From Sulfurimonadaceae bacterium (GTDB taxonomy: Bacteria > Campylobacterota > Campylobacteria > Campylobacterales > Sulfurimonadaceae): a DNA stretch of 43,718 bases. Shown one piece after another: positions 36,703 to 43,718 of the stretch; the stretch's first letter is position 1; each line of letters begins with the position of its first letter. Below the pieces are notes generated by a model. That model saw only the letters and a list, made by a program, of their open reading frames with translations. It was not told where the DNA came from and ran no database searches. The DNA lies in the NCBI GenBank assembly GCA_028683835.1, contig JAQUHB010000016.1:18333-62050 (forward strand), given 5' to 3'. Position numbers and translations under genes: made by a program.

Positions 36703-37148
36703 ACAAGACTGAGTTCTCCGAGATAACTGTGAATTGTGTTGCCTTTTGCAAGCCATTCTAAGATACCCCCTTTGAGATTTTTTACATTGGTAAACCCAAG
36801 TTTTTGAAGCTGATAAGCTGCAAGCGTACCGCGAGGCCCTTTAAGGCAGTAGGTGATGATCTCGGCATCTTGTCCAAACTGTTTTGCTAGTTTGTCTATA
36901 GCCATGAACTCTAGTTTTCCTCTGGGCATCGTGACAACTGTGTGCGCACCGATATATCCAGATGCGAACTCTTCAGGTTCTCTAACATCTACAAGGACAA
37001 CAGCTTTTGCGATGTCATAAAGCTCTTCAACTTCGATTGTTTTAATTTGACTGTTCGCCTCATCGATAAGTGCTTTGAGATGTTCTGAAAGAAATGCTTC
37101 GTCACATCGTTTCGCATATTCTTCTAGTTTTGTGTTGAGATTTTTCAT
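36699..37148 (-). CDS. Rhodanese-domain protein
   Basis: This is a 149-residue, probably cytoplasmic, single-domain sulfurtransferase. The rhodanese landmarks are VVLVDVREPEEFASGYIGAH and the active-site loop ITYCLKGPRG with the catalytic Cys, then NVKNLKGGILEW. The N-terminal 35 residues are helical and polar. No partner gene tells the sulfur donor. It is divergent from thyX and convergent with pcm. Confidence 0.92.
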   Translation of the reverse strand: MKNLNTKLEEYAKRCDEAFLSEHLKALIDEANSQIKTIEVEELYDIAKAVVLVDVREPEEFASGYIGAHTVVTMPRGKLEFMAIDKLAKQFGQDAEIITYCLKGPRGTLAAYQLQKLGFTNVKNLKGGILEWLAKGNTIHSYLGELSLV

Positions 37149-37215
37149 CTATGCCTCTTTAAAATGTGATTTTAAAAAGAGTATCACAGCTAACATATGG
37201 GAAAGATTAATTGGA

Positions 37216-37221
37216 TATAAT
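37216..37221 (+). promoter_or_regulatory. -10 box for thyX
   Basis: TATAAT lies 25 bp before the thyX ATG, in the 97-bp gap divergent from the rhodanese gene. Confidence 0.5.
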
Positions 37222-37245
37222 AAGAATAAAAAAAAGAGTGTTCAC

Positions 37246-38085
37246 ATGTACGGAATTGATTATTCTAAGCCAGAAGTAGTTCTTTTACAAGATACGGGTA
37301 TAGGCGTTGCAGAAGCCGCAGCTAGAACTTGTTATGACTCATTTCAAAACAGTGAGAATGAGGTCATAAAATCTTTAGAATGTGTTCTTCCCGATGAGAC
37401 CATGTGTGCAGATATTAATGCTATTGAAGAATCTTCCCTACTTGATGATCTGGCATGGACTTATTTTCATCATTCGATCTTAGAACATGCAAATTTGAGT
37501 TTTCTTATTCGAGGAACGAGTCGTGGCGTTCTTCAAGAACATGCACGTCATCGCATTCAGGCTATTAGTGTGCGAAGCACGAGATATACGATGAGTTCAG
37601 TTATCAATGCTTTTGTTGCTTCGCTTCAAGATGTTAATCCAAAAGAGTTTTTTACAAAGAAAGTTTTGGGCTTTAATATGCTTGTCACAACAAATGAAGT
37701 ATATAATCGTTTGGAAATCGGCGCCATATTTGACAAACTCTCTTATCAGCTTCAAGTGGTTGAAGATTTCTATGAGCTTGCAGTTGCGAAAAGTTCTTTA
37801 TCTCTTTTGGAGATACATCAAGACGATAGTGAAGCTCTTTTTACAGCTTTGCAAGCTGGTAAAAAGAAACGAAATGTTGGGGATGCTTTCAAACATATTG
37901 TTACAGATAACTTCAAAGTAGATATGGTTATAACGTTTAATCTCAGGAGTCTCAAAAATTATTTCACTCTTCGTGAGAGTGGTGCGGCTTATTTTCAAAT
38001 ACGCTGGTTGGCTCAAGAGATGATGAAAGTAACTCCAAAAAAATATATGGATCTTATAATTAAAAAAGGAAAAGAAAATGCGTAA
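37246..38085 (+). CDS. thyX: Flavin-dependent thymidylate synthase ThyX
   Basis: This 279-residue enzyme makes dTMP from dUMP using FAD and methylene-tetrahydrofolate. The ThyX motif RHRx7S is present as RHRIQAISVRS, and LRESGAAYFQIRWLA is a typical C-terminal region. The start MYGIDYSKPEVVLLQDT at the 37246 ATG fits the family. A longer in-frame reading from 37075 overlaps the rhodanese gene and is rejected. The 3' end overlaps the next gene by 8 bp (ATGCGTAA). It forms a transcript with the lipoprotein and the dGTPase-like gene. Confidence 0.96.
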   Translation: MYGIDYSKPEVVLLQDTGIGVAEAAARTCYDSFQNSENEVIKSLECVLPDETMCADINAIEESSLLDDLAWTYFHHSILEHANLSFLIRGTSRGVLQEHARHRIQAISVRSTRYTMSSVINAFVASLQDVNPKEFFTKKVLGFNMLVTTNEVYNRLEIGAIFDKLSYQLQVVEDFYELAVAKSSLSLLEIHQDDSEALFTALQAGKKKRNVGDAFKHIVTDNFKVDMVITFNLRSLKNYFTLRESGAAYFQIRWLAQEMMKVTPKKYMDLIIKKGKENA

Positions 38086-38302
38086 ACTTTTACATGTAAG
38101 TCTTTTTGTTCTACCGTTTGCAATTGGCGGATGCTCTTTCACTGTCAATGCTGCAATGTGTGATCAGATACGAACAGACCCAAATGCTGTCATTCCTCAA
38201 GAGTGTCGAAATTATGATGAAAAAGAAGCAGAAAAAGCTTCTGTGATCAATCATGAAATTAATGGTAGTGATATCATCAAATTTTCTCCAAAAGAGAAAT
38301 AA
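38078..38302 (+). CDS. Small lipoprotein between thyX and dgt
   Basis: This 74-residue protein has a signal peptide (MRKLLHVSLFVLPFAIGGC) with a lipobox Cys at residue 19, then a short polar mature part with two further Cys (AAMCDQIRT; PQECRNYDEK). It overlaps thyX by 8 bp and dgt by 1 bp, so it is a true coupled gene. I do not recognise a family and its link to nucleotide metabolism is only positional. Confidence 0.75.
   Translation: MRKLLHVSLFVLPFAIGGCSFTVNAAMCDQIRTDPNAVIPQECRNYDEKEAEKASVINHEINGSDIIKFSPKEK
38090..38099. repeat. TTACATGTAA palindrome
   Basis: An exact copy at codons 5-8 of the small lipoprotein gene, encoding Leu-His-Val-Ser in its signal peptide. Confidence 0.85.
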
Positions 38303-39399
38303 TGCAACCCTATGAGCGTTTTTTTAGAGTAGAAGATGATTTTCGCTCCGCTTATTCAAGAGACCGCGACCGAATTATTCACTCGGGAAGTTTTCGAAAG
38401 CTTGAATATAAAACTCAGGTTTTTTTAAACCATGAGGGGGATTTTTTTCGTACGCGTCTCACCCACTCTATCGAAGTTTCTCAGATAGCTCGCTCTATTT
38501 CAAATAATCTTGGACTACAAGAACCTCTCGCAGAAGCGATTGCGCTCGCTCATGATCTGGGTCATACACCTTTTGGACATATTGGCGGAGATACGCTTGA
38601 TGAGTGTTTGAAAAAAGATGGCTTTCATAATGGTTTTGAGCACAATTTTCAGAGTTTTCGTGTAGTGAGTTCTTTGGAGAAACGCTATAAAGCTTTTGAT
38701 GGTTTGAATCTTACTTTCGCAACTTTGGAAGGGATTCTCAAACACTCTTATCCATACAAAAAAAGCTTTCTTCCTTCTATTATTGATGAGTATTTTCATC
38801 TCTCTACGCATCCATCTATTGAAGCGATGGTTGTTGATCGTGCCGATGAGATCGCTTATATCAGCCATGATATTGATGATGGGATAAATTCTGGACTTAT
38901 CACTTTTGATGATTTAAAAGAGAGCGAACTTGTCGCGTTGATACTCGAAAAAGTCCATGCTGAAGGGATAGACGCAGAAAATGATGAGATGTTTCGTTAC
39001 CGTTTTAGTTCACATCTTATCAACCATCTTGTCTACTCTCTTTTGGAGCACTCCAAGGATAAAGTCATTGATAGTGGAGTTCTCAGTGGTGTTATTGATG
39101 CCAAGCAGGAAATTCCAATCGGTATGGATAAAGAGCTGGAAACACAAATCAAAAAGCTGAAAAAGTTACTTTTTGTCAAACTGTATCAGAGTAAAGAGAT
39201 TACGCGTAAGATGTTTGCAGGAAAACAGGCTATTAAAGGTTTATACAGCGCTTTAATGGAGGATGAAAAGATACTTCCAAACTATTATAGAGAACGCTTA
39301 CATGTAAGGGCAAAACACAGAGTCGTGTCAGATTATATAGCTTCCATGAGTGATAGATATGCTATGAAGCTTTATAATGAGCTGTATGGAAGGATATAG
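38302..39399 (+). CDS. dGTP triphosphohydrolase-like HD-domain protein
   Basis: This 365-residue HD-domain phosphohydrolase of the Dgt family is predicted to remove triphosphate from dNTPs. The hallmarks are RDRDRIIHSGSFRKLEYKTQVF, RTRLTHSIEVSQIARSI, the metal-binding AIALAHDLGHTPFGH, and VVDRADEIAYISHDIDDG, all in the right order. It is close in length to Dgt-like proteins, which are often named deoxyguanosinetriphosphate triphosphohydrolase-like. In the thyX transcript it could balance dNTP pools. The substrate is inferred. Confidence 0.92.
   Translation: MQPYERFFRVEDDFRSAYSRDRDRIIHSGSFRKLEYKTQVFLNHEGDFFRTRLTHSIEVSQIARSISNNLGLQEPLAEAIALAHDLGHTPFGHIGGDTLDECLKKDGFHNGFEHNFQSFRVVSSLEKRYKAFDGLNLTFATLEGILKHSYPYKKSFLPSIIDEYFHLSTHPSIEAMVVDRADEIAYISHDIDDGINSGLITFDDLKESELVALILEKVHAEGIDAENDEMFRYRFSSHLINHLVYSLLEHSKDKVIDSGVLSGVIDAKQEIPIGMDKELETQIKKLKKLLFVKLYQSKEITRKMFAGKQAIKGLYSALMEDEKILPNYYRERLHVRAKHRVVSDYIASMSDRYAMKLYNELYGRI
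39298..39307. repeat. TTACATGTAA palindrome
   Basis: An exact copy near the 3' end of the dGTPase-like gene, encoding Leu-His-Val-Arg. Confidence 0.85.
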
Positions 39400-39421
39400 G
39401 CCAAAAAGCCTATATAAAAGA

Positions 39422-41668
39422 TTATTGTTTTAGACCTATAAGGGTCTGAAGAAGTTGATCTGAAGTAGTGATCGTTTTAGAGTTTGCTTGATATCCTCTT
39501 TGGATAACGATCAGCTCAGTAAGTGAGCGTGAAAGATCGACGTTCGATGATTCAAGCGCAGAACTTTGGATAAATCCGCGTCCGCCCGTTGCAGCAGTTC
39601 CATAAATTGGATCTCCAGAGTTTGCTGATTGTGTATAAAGATTTCCTCCATCAGCTGAAAGACCGCCGTTGTTTGCAAATTTTGCCATTGCGATCTGTGC
39701 GAGCCCAAAACTTCTACCATTTGTAAATGAACCTACTAAAGTACCACTTTGATCGATACGAATCCCTACTAAATCCCCACCAGTATAACCATCTTGGCTA
39801 ATACCTGATGTTGCAGATTTACTATCAAAACTTGTCAATCCATCAAATGCACCTGTAGTTCCTAAACTAAGGTTAATCGGCTGGTTTGGTAGAGAACCAT
39901 TGTTGCCTGAAAATGTTAAATTTGTTATGACATTGCTCGCATTTCTTAATGATCCATCAGGATTGAATTCAACAGAGCCGATTACGATATTTGACGGCTC
40001 ACCAAGAGTACCTGCTGGTGATGCATTGAGCGTACTTGGTATCGGAACTGTGACAGTCACATCCCAAGTACTTCCTTGAGTAGGATCGAAAGAGGATTTT
40101 CTAAAATCTATTTTCACTGTATGTTTTGAACCAAGCGAATCATAAACATCAATACTCGCAGAGTGAGTTGGTACATTAAAAGCTTGGGATGAACGAGTTG
40201 ATGCACTTCCAGCCGGAAGGGAACCACTTAATGCCCCAATCATAGAATTGAAAGTTGTATTTGCAATAGTCGTTGCACTTGTGACAGGCGTCACTGTGAT
40301 ATTAATATTTTTTCCATTAGCAGAAGAATCAGGATTGGAGACTTGAAATTTTCCAGCTGAATCTACTGTGACTGTTGCAAGTGGATTTTGGTCTGCTGTA
40401 TATGGTCCACCAACTGTAGGCCCAATTAAAGGATTATTATAATCACGTGCAAGCTGTTGTAGTCCATTACGGAGATCTTCACTTGTTGTAAAATAATAGG
40501 TATCATTTGCTCCATTCCATCCAACTTGATTGACACTACCATCAGTGTAAATAAATGATTTCATCGGAGCATCCGTTGCGCCATTGGTCAATCCTGAAAC
40601 TGCTGTTCCATTTCCTGTCGTTGTTACAGAAATGTTTTTTTGACTTCCTGAGTTATCATTTGAAAGAACAATATGTTCAGAACCAACAGTAGAATCGACT
40701 GTTGCGGTGACTCCAGTTGAAGTCTGCATGGAGTTAATTGCTGCTGCCACAAGAGTTAGATCTGCTACTGCATTAACACCGGAAGTTGTAACTGCGGGTA
40801 TATCATAACCATTTATATTGATATCACCTGCTGCGGCTACAGTAGCACTAAGAGCTGGAGTGGATCCAGAAACTTGTGCGCTTTTAAATCCAATATTTTC
40901 CCCTTGCCCATTTTGTAGAAGAAGTGCATTGCCACTTCCATCAACCATGACATTCATATTTTCCGCATGCTCAGTTCTAAGGCCATTGGCATCTTGTAGA
41001 ATTAGATTTGATGTTTCATTATTGAGCTCACCCGGTGCGTCTAGTGTTCCATTACCATTTAAATCTATTCCGCCATGAACTGAATCAAGAGCACTGATAG
41101 CTCCAAAAGTATTAACTGTAGCTCCAGAATCTAGATTTGCTTTGAGCACAACTTCAGTACTTGCCTGAGCCGGAGTTGTTAGTCCTGGAGGGATACTAAT
41201 TGGTGCGATAGGAGCTGTTGAGTCAACTTTTCCAGTCACTGGATCACGGAGCCAGCCTTGAACAACATAGCCATTATTGTCTACAAAGTTACCAGATGCA
41301 TCAAAACTGAAATCTCCATTACGAGTATAAGAGTTTGTTTTACCACCGTCACTACTGACAACAAAAAAACCATCGCCTTGAATAGCACAGTCTGTATTTT
41401 TGTCGGTATTTTGCACAGAACCTTGAGAATCGATACGAGTCATAGAGCTGACTGTTGTTCCAAGACCGACACCTGTAGAGTTTTTACCTCCAAGATCACC
41501 CTGGGGAGCTGTTGCAATCTGATTTACTTGTGAGAGTAGGTTTGAAAAGTTTGCACGAGAATATTTAAAACCTACAGTGTTAACGTTTGCGATATTGTTT
41601 GATTCGACATCCATCGCAATTTGATGCGCCTGAAGACCAGAAACGCCAGAAGACAGAGACTTTAACAT
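39422..41668 (-). CDS. flgE: Flagellar hook protein FlgE, long form (second hook gene)
   Basis: At 748 residues it matches the long hook proteins of epsilonproteobacteria. The N-terminal rod-type region is MLKSLSSGVSGLQAHQIAMD and NNIANVNTVGFKYSRANF, and the C-terminal helix region is ESSNVDLSRSLTELIVIQRGYQANSKTI; these form the hook core. The middle is a Thr/Ser/Asn-rich variable domain exposed on the hook surface, including DVYDSLGSKHTVKIDF. A sigma54-like promoter and a GAAAGGA ribosome site lie just upstream. It is probably the main hook subunit. Confidence 0.93.
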   Translation of the reverse strand: MLKSLSSGVSGLQAHQIAMDVESNNIANVNTVGFKYSRANFSNLLSQVNQIATAPQGDLGGKNSTGVGLGTTVSSMTRIDSQGSVQNTDKNTDCAIQGDGFFVVSSDGGKTNSYTRNGDFSFDASGNFVDNNGYVVQGWLRDPVTGKVDSTAPIAPISIPPGLTTPAQASTEVVLKANLDSGATVNTFGAISALDSVHGGIDLNGNGTLDAPGELNNETSNLILQDANGLRTEHAENMNVMVDGSGNALLLQNGQGENIGFKSAQVSGSTPALSATVAAAGDININGYDIPAVTTSGVNAVADLTLVAAAINSMQTSTGVTATVDSTVGSEHIVLSNDNSGSQKNISVTTTGNGTAVSGLTNGATDAPMKSFIYTDGSVNQVGWNGANDTYYFTTSEDLRNGLQQLARDYNNPLIGPTVGGPYTADQNPLATVTVDSAGKFQVSNPDSSANGKNINITVTPVTSATTIANTTFNSMIGALSGSLPAGSASTRSSQAFNVPTHSASIDVYDSLGSKHTVKIDFRKSSFDPTQGSTWDVTVTVPIPSTLNASPAGTLGEPSNIVIGSVEFNPDGSLRNASNVITNLTFSGNNGSLPNQPINLSLGTTGAFDGLTSFDSKSATSGISQDGYTGGDLVGIRIDQSGTLVGSFTNGRSFGLAQIAMAKFANNGGLSADGGNLYTQSANSGDPIYGTAATGGRGFIQSSALESSNVDLSRSLTELIVIQRGYQANSKTITTSDQLLQTLIGLKQ

Positions 41669-41702
41669 TTTAAATCCTTTCTGCTAAATAAGTAAAGATG
41701 AT

Positions 41703-41719
41703 AAGCAATTTATATTCCA
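41703..41719 (-). promoter_or_regulatory. Sigma54-like promoter before the long hook gene
   Basis: On the minus strand TGGAATATAAATTGCTT keeps the invariant GG and GC at 10-bp spacing and the TTGCT of the -12 element; the rest of the -24 element is weak. It sits 35 bp before the FlgE start. Hook genes in Campylobacter and Helicobacter are sigma54-dependent, which supports the call. Confidence 0.5.
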
Positions 41720-41721
41720 TA

Positions 41722-42987
41722 TTACTTATGCATCTGTAAAGCTTTTTGTATCATCTGGTCACCAGTTGTTATAAGCTTTGCTGCGGCATCATAGGCACGC
41801 TGATAAATAATAAGATCCGTAAGTCCTGCCGTAGGGTCTACATTTGAACTCTCTAGAGTGTTTGTCATAACGGTCGAACCATTGATATTGTTGCCATTGG
41901 CATCTTGATAAAAAAGTGGCTTTCCACTGTTTGCACTTTGTAAAAAGTTTGTTCCGTTGATATTATTTAAACCCTGATCGTTTGCAAAATGAAAAACACC
42001 TATTTTTGCCATGGAAACTTGTCTGCCATTTGTAAAGGCTGCGATAACTTCAGCATTTTCATTAATTTTGTATCCAATTAGATCTCCTTGAAGGAGTCCA
42101 TTCACTTGAGAAGAAGAGCTTATGGGCGTGTCATTTGATGTAATCCCAGTATAACCAGTTCCTAAGTTGAGAGTCACAGCAGTTCCATTATTATTTATAG
42201 AACCAAGAGTTGAGCTCAATAAAGATCCAGTAGAATCAAAAAGCATAGTTCCCGTAACTGTATCATATATAGTTGCTGTGCTGTTGGAGGTAGTAGGCGA
42301 ACTTGTTTTTGCAGTTACATCCCAAGAGAGGCCGCTTGCCGGTTGCGGAACTGTTTTGGTAAATGTTAAAGAGAGAGCATTTTTATTGCCCTGTGCATCG
42401 ATTATGGTCGCACCCATAGTTTGTGTAGCATCAGCTTGTCCTAGATTTCCAGTAAAGGAGACAAGGGTGGTTGGCTCGGCAGGATAGGTTAAAGTCTCAG
42501 GAAGTTTAATACTGGTTTGTGAGCCTACTGTACCAAGATTTGTTGTGGTCTGTTTGGAAGTTAAAACATTGTTAGCATTAAAATTACTTGCGAGTGTCCC
42601 AAGTACGTAATATCCATCCGCATTGACAAGGTCTCTTGAAGCACCAAAATTAAAGATACCATTTCTGGTATACATTGTTTGCCCTTGACCTTGTAGACCA
42701 AACCACCCCTCTCCGTTGATGGCAAGATCAGTTCCATTTCCAGTATTGTTGATGGTGCCTTCTTTGAGTATAGTTGGAGTAGCTTGAAGACCCACACCTA
42801 CACCAATAGTCGAGTTAACGGGCCCTTTTGAACTAGATGAGACAGCATTTTCAAAGAGAGACTGAAACTCAATTCCATTTCCTTTAAATCCTACCGCATC
42901 TGCATTTGAAAGGTTATTTGCAGTGACATCAATGCCGGATTGTTGAGCCATAAGAGCGCTAATCCCTGTGTAATATCCCTGTGTCAT
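41722..42987 (-). CDS. Flagellar hook-family protein, short form (first hook gene)
   Basis: At 421 residues it has the size of the classical FlgE. The N-terminus is GYYTGISALMAQQSGID and NNLSNADAVGFKG; the centre has FlgE/F/G core motifs (GTDLAINGEGWFGLQ; YTRNGIFNF). The C-terminus is ESSNVDPTAGLTDLIIYQRAYDAAAKLI. It follows flgD by 8 bp, with its ribosome site overlapping the flgD stop, so it is in the same transcript. With the long hook gene next to it, it may form a cap-proximal or specialised hook segment, or be the classical hook subunit; the sequence cannot decide. Confidence 0.88.
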   Translation of the reverse strand: MTQGYYTGISALMAQQSGIDVTANNLSNADAVGFKGNGIEFQSLFENAVSSSSKGPVNSTIGVGVGLQATPTILKEGTINNTGNGTDLAINGEGWFGLQGQGQTMYTRNGIFNFGASRDLVNADGYYVLGTLASNFNANNVLTSKQTTTNLGTVGSQTSIKLPETLTYPAEPTTLVSFTGNLGQADATQTMGATIIDAQGNKNALSLTFTKTVPQPASGLSWDVTAKTSSPTTSNSTATIYDTVTGTMLFDSTGSLLSSTLGSINNNGTAVTLNLGTGYTGITSNDTPISSSSQVNGLLQGDLIGYKINENAEVIAAFTNGRQVSMAKIGVFHFANDQGLNNINGTNFLQSANSGKPLFYQDANGNNINGSTVMTNTLESSNVDPTAGLTDLIIYQRAYDAAAKLITTGDQMIQKALQMHK

Positions 42988-42995
42988 TTGTGTTC

Positions 42996-43703
42996 CTAAT
43001 AAATTGTCTGAACGCTTGAAAGCGGAACGTAGTTAGGACCAACACCTAAGAGAGTGTTCGTGCCGTCAAATTTTACAGAGTCGATGGGATAAACACCGAC
43101 TTTTGTTGCTTTTGAGTTTCCACTTGTATCAGAATAAGCAACATTTACGCTATATGCACCAGCATCTGCAACTTTTCCAGTGGAATCTTTTCCATCCCAT
43201 GAAAATGAGTACGTTCCTGCGGAGTTTGCACCGATAGCAATAGTTGAAACAGTGTTACCATTTGTGTCAGTAATAGTAGCTGTTCCACTTGAAACATCCG
43301 AAGGGAAATAGATGGGAAAAGTAACAGAAGTACCATCTCCTGCTGTAGTAATGGTGTTATCGCCGAGATCAGCGATTTTGCCGATTGCAGAGACGGTTGA
43401 GAGCTGCTGTGAACCTTGAAGTGATGCAGCAAGAGCTGTTAGCGTGTTATTTGTATTGTCAGCTGATTCCAATGTTGCTAGTTGTGATGTTTGTGTTAAG
43501 ATCTTATCTGTATCCATTGGCTGTGTTGGATCTTGGTACTGCATCTCTGTAAGGAGAAGTTTTAAAAAGTCATCTTTACCTAATGCTGCAGAGGGGTTGT
43601 TTGCTGTTCCGGTAGATGTTGTTCCTCCTGTTGCCGCTGTTTGTACGGTTGAAGTTGTTGCGGCAGCGGCTGTTGTTGTTGAACCTGTGCTTGTTACTGA
43701 CAT
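42996..43703 (-). CDS. flgD: Flagellar hook-capping protein FlgD
   Basis: This 235-residue protein caps the growing hook and guides FlgE assembly. The conserved N-terminal motif is LGKDDFLKLLLTEMQYQDPTQPMD followed by QLATLES. A Tudor/Fn3-like C-terminal part holds SFSWDGKDSTGKVADAGAYSV, typical of FlgD. The first 35 residues are a Thr/Ser/Ala-rich low-complexity stretch. AAGGA precedes the ATG by 6 nt; the upstream promoter is outside the window. It leads a flgD-hook-hook unit. Confidence 0.94.
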   Translation of the reverse strand: MSVTSTGSTTTAAAATTSTVQTAATGGTTSTGTANNPSAALGKDDFLKLLLTEMQYQDPTQPMDTDKILTQTSQLATLESADNTNNTLTALAASLQGSQQLSTVSAIGKIADLGDNTITTAGDGTSVTFPIYFPSDVSSGTATITDTNGNTVSTIAIGANSAGTYSFSWDGKDSTGKVADAGAYSVNVAYSDTSGNSKATKVGVYPIDSVKFDGTNTLLGVGPNYVPLSSVQTIY

Positions 43704-43718
43704 GACTTATCCTTTATA

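Noticed and set aside
37075-37245. Longer reading of thyX from 37075
   Set aside because: It overlaps the rhodanese gene on the other strand, and the family start fits the ATG at 37246.

Overview
The window is an AT-rich chromosomal segment from a member of the Campylobacterota (epsilonproteobacteria), most like Sulfurimonas or a close relative. The evidence is the TTCAC-cored DnaA boxes on both sides of dnaA, the order dnaA-dnaN-gyrB, a pseudouridine synthase-purB-nrdA block that I recall from Campylobacter, a ThyX-type thymidylate synthase, and a long epsilon-type hook protein. No tRNA, rRNA, insertion sequence or CRISPR array is visible. The window contains the chromosomal replication origin.

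Left end, 1-7.9 kb, all on the minus strand: a type I secretion operon read as tolC, ompA-like, ABC transporter, HlyD-like adaptor, a LuxR-type regulator, then the 5' end of a giant repeat adhesin that runs off the window. The adhesin begins with a LapA-like retention region carrying a TAAG site like the one LapG cleaves, followed by near-identical 108-residue repeats. This looks like a cell-surface adhesin held in its own exporter.

8.2-10.8 kb: hisF, a nucleoside-phosphorylase-like gene and rlmN overlap as one operon, followed by an unlisted 37-residue membrane protein and a hairpin. 10.88-11.4 kb: a cluster of DnaA-box-like sites and two near-consensus parS sites, lying in or next to a pseudouridine synthase gene. 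12.1-18.4 kb: purB, nrdA, a small unknown gene, a low-molecular-weight phosphatase, a PhnA-family protein, ruvC and sixA.

18.4-26.6 kb, the origin block: a CZB-GGDEF diguanylate cyclase, a DnaA-box cluster (oriC1), dnaA, a second cluster with DnaA-trio repeats and an AT-rich unwinding region (oriC2), dnaN, gyrB, a degenerate GGDEF-EAL membrane protein and queF. 26.6-30.4 kb: an unknown gene, a CCA-type nucleotidyltransferase and a histidine kinase/response regulator pair. 30.5-39.4 kb: typA, a lipoprotein, nrdB, a TPR-glycosyltransferase-like protein, a nitrilase-family protein, pcm, a rhodanese, thyX, a small lipoprotein and a dGTPase-like gene. 39.4 kb to the end, minus strand: flgD and two tandem hook proteins, with a sigma54-like promoter between the two hook genes.

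The most unusual signal is a dispersed perfect palindrome, TTACATGTAA. It occurs 11 times, against about 0.2 expected, mostly inside genes, and twice it is built into intergenic hairpins. I know of no assigned function for it. The second is a third DnaA-box cluster beside parS, about 9 kb from dnaA.
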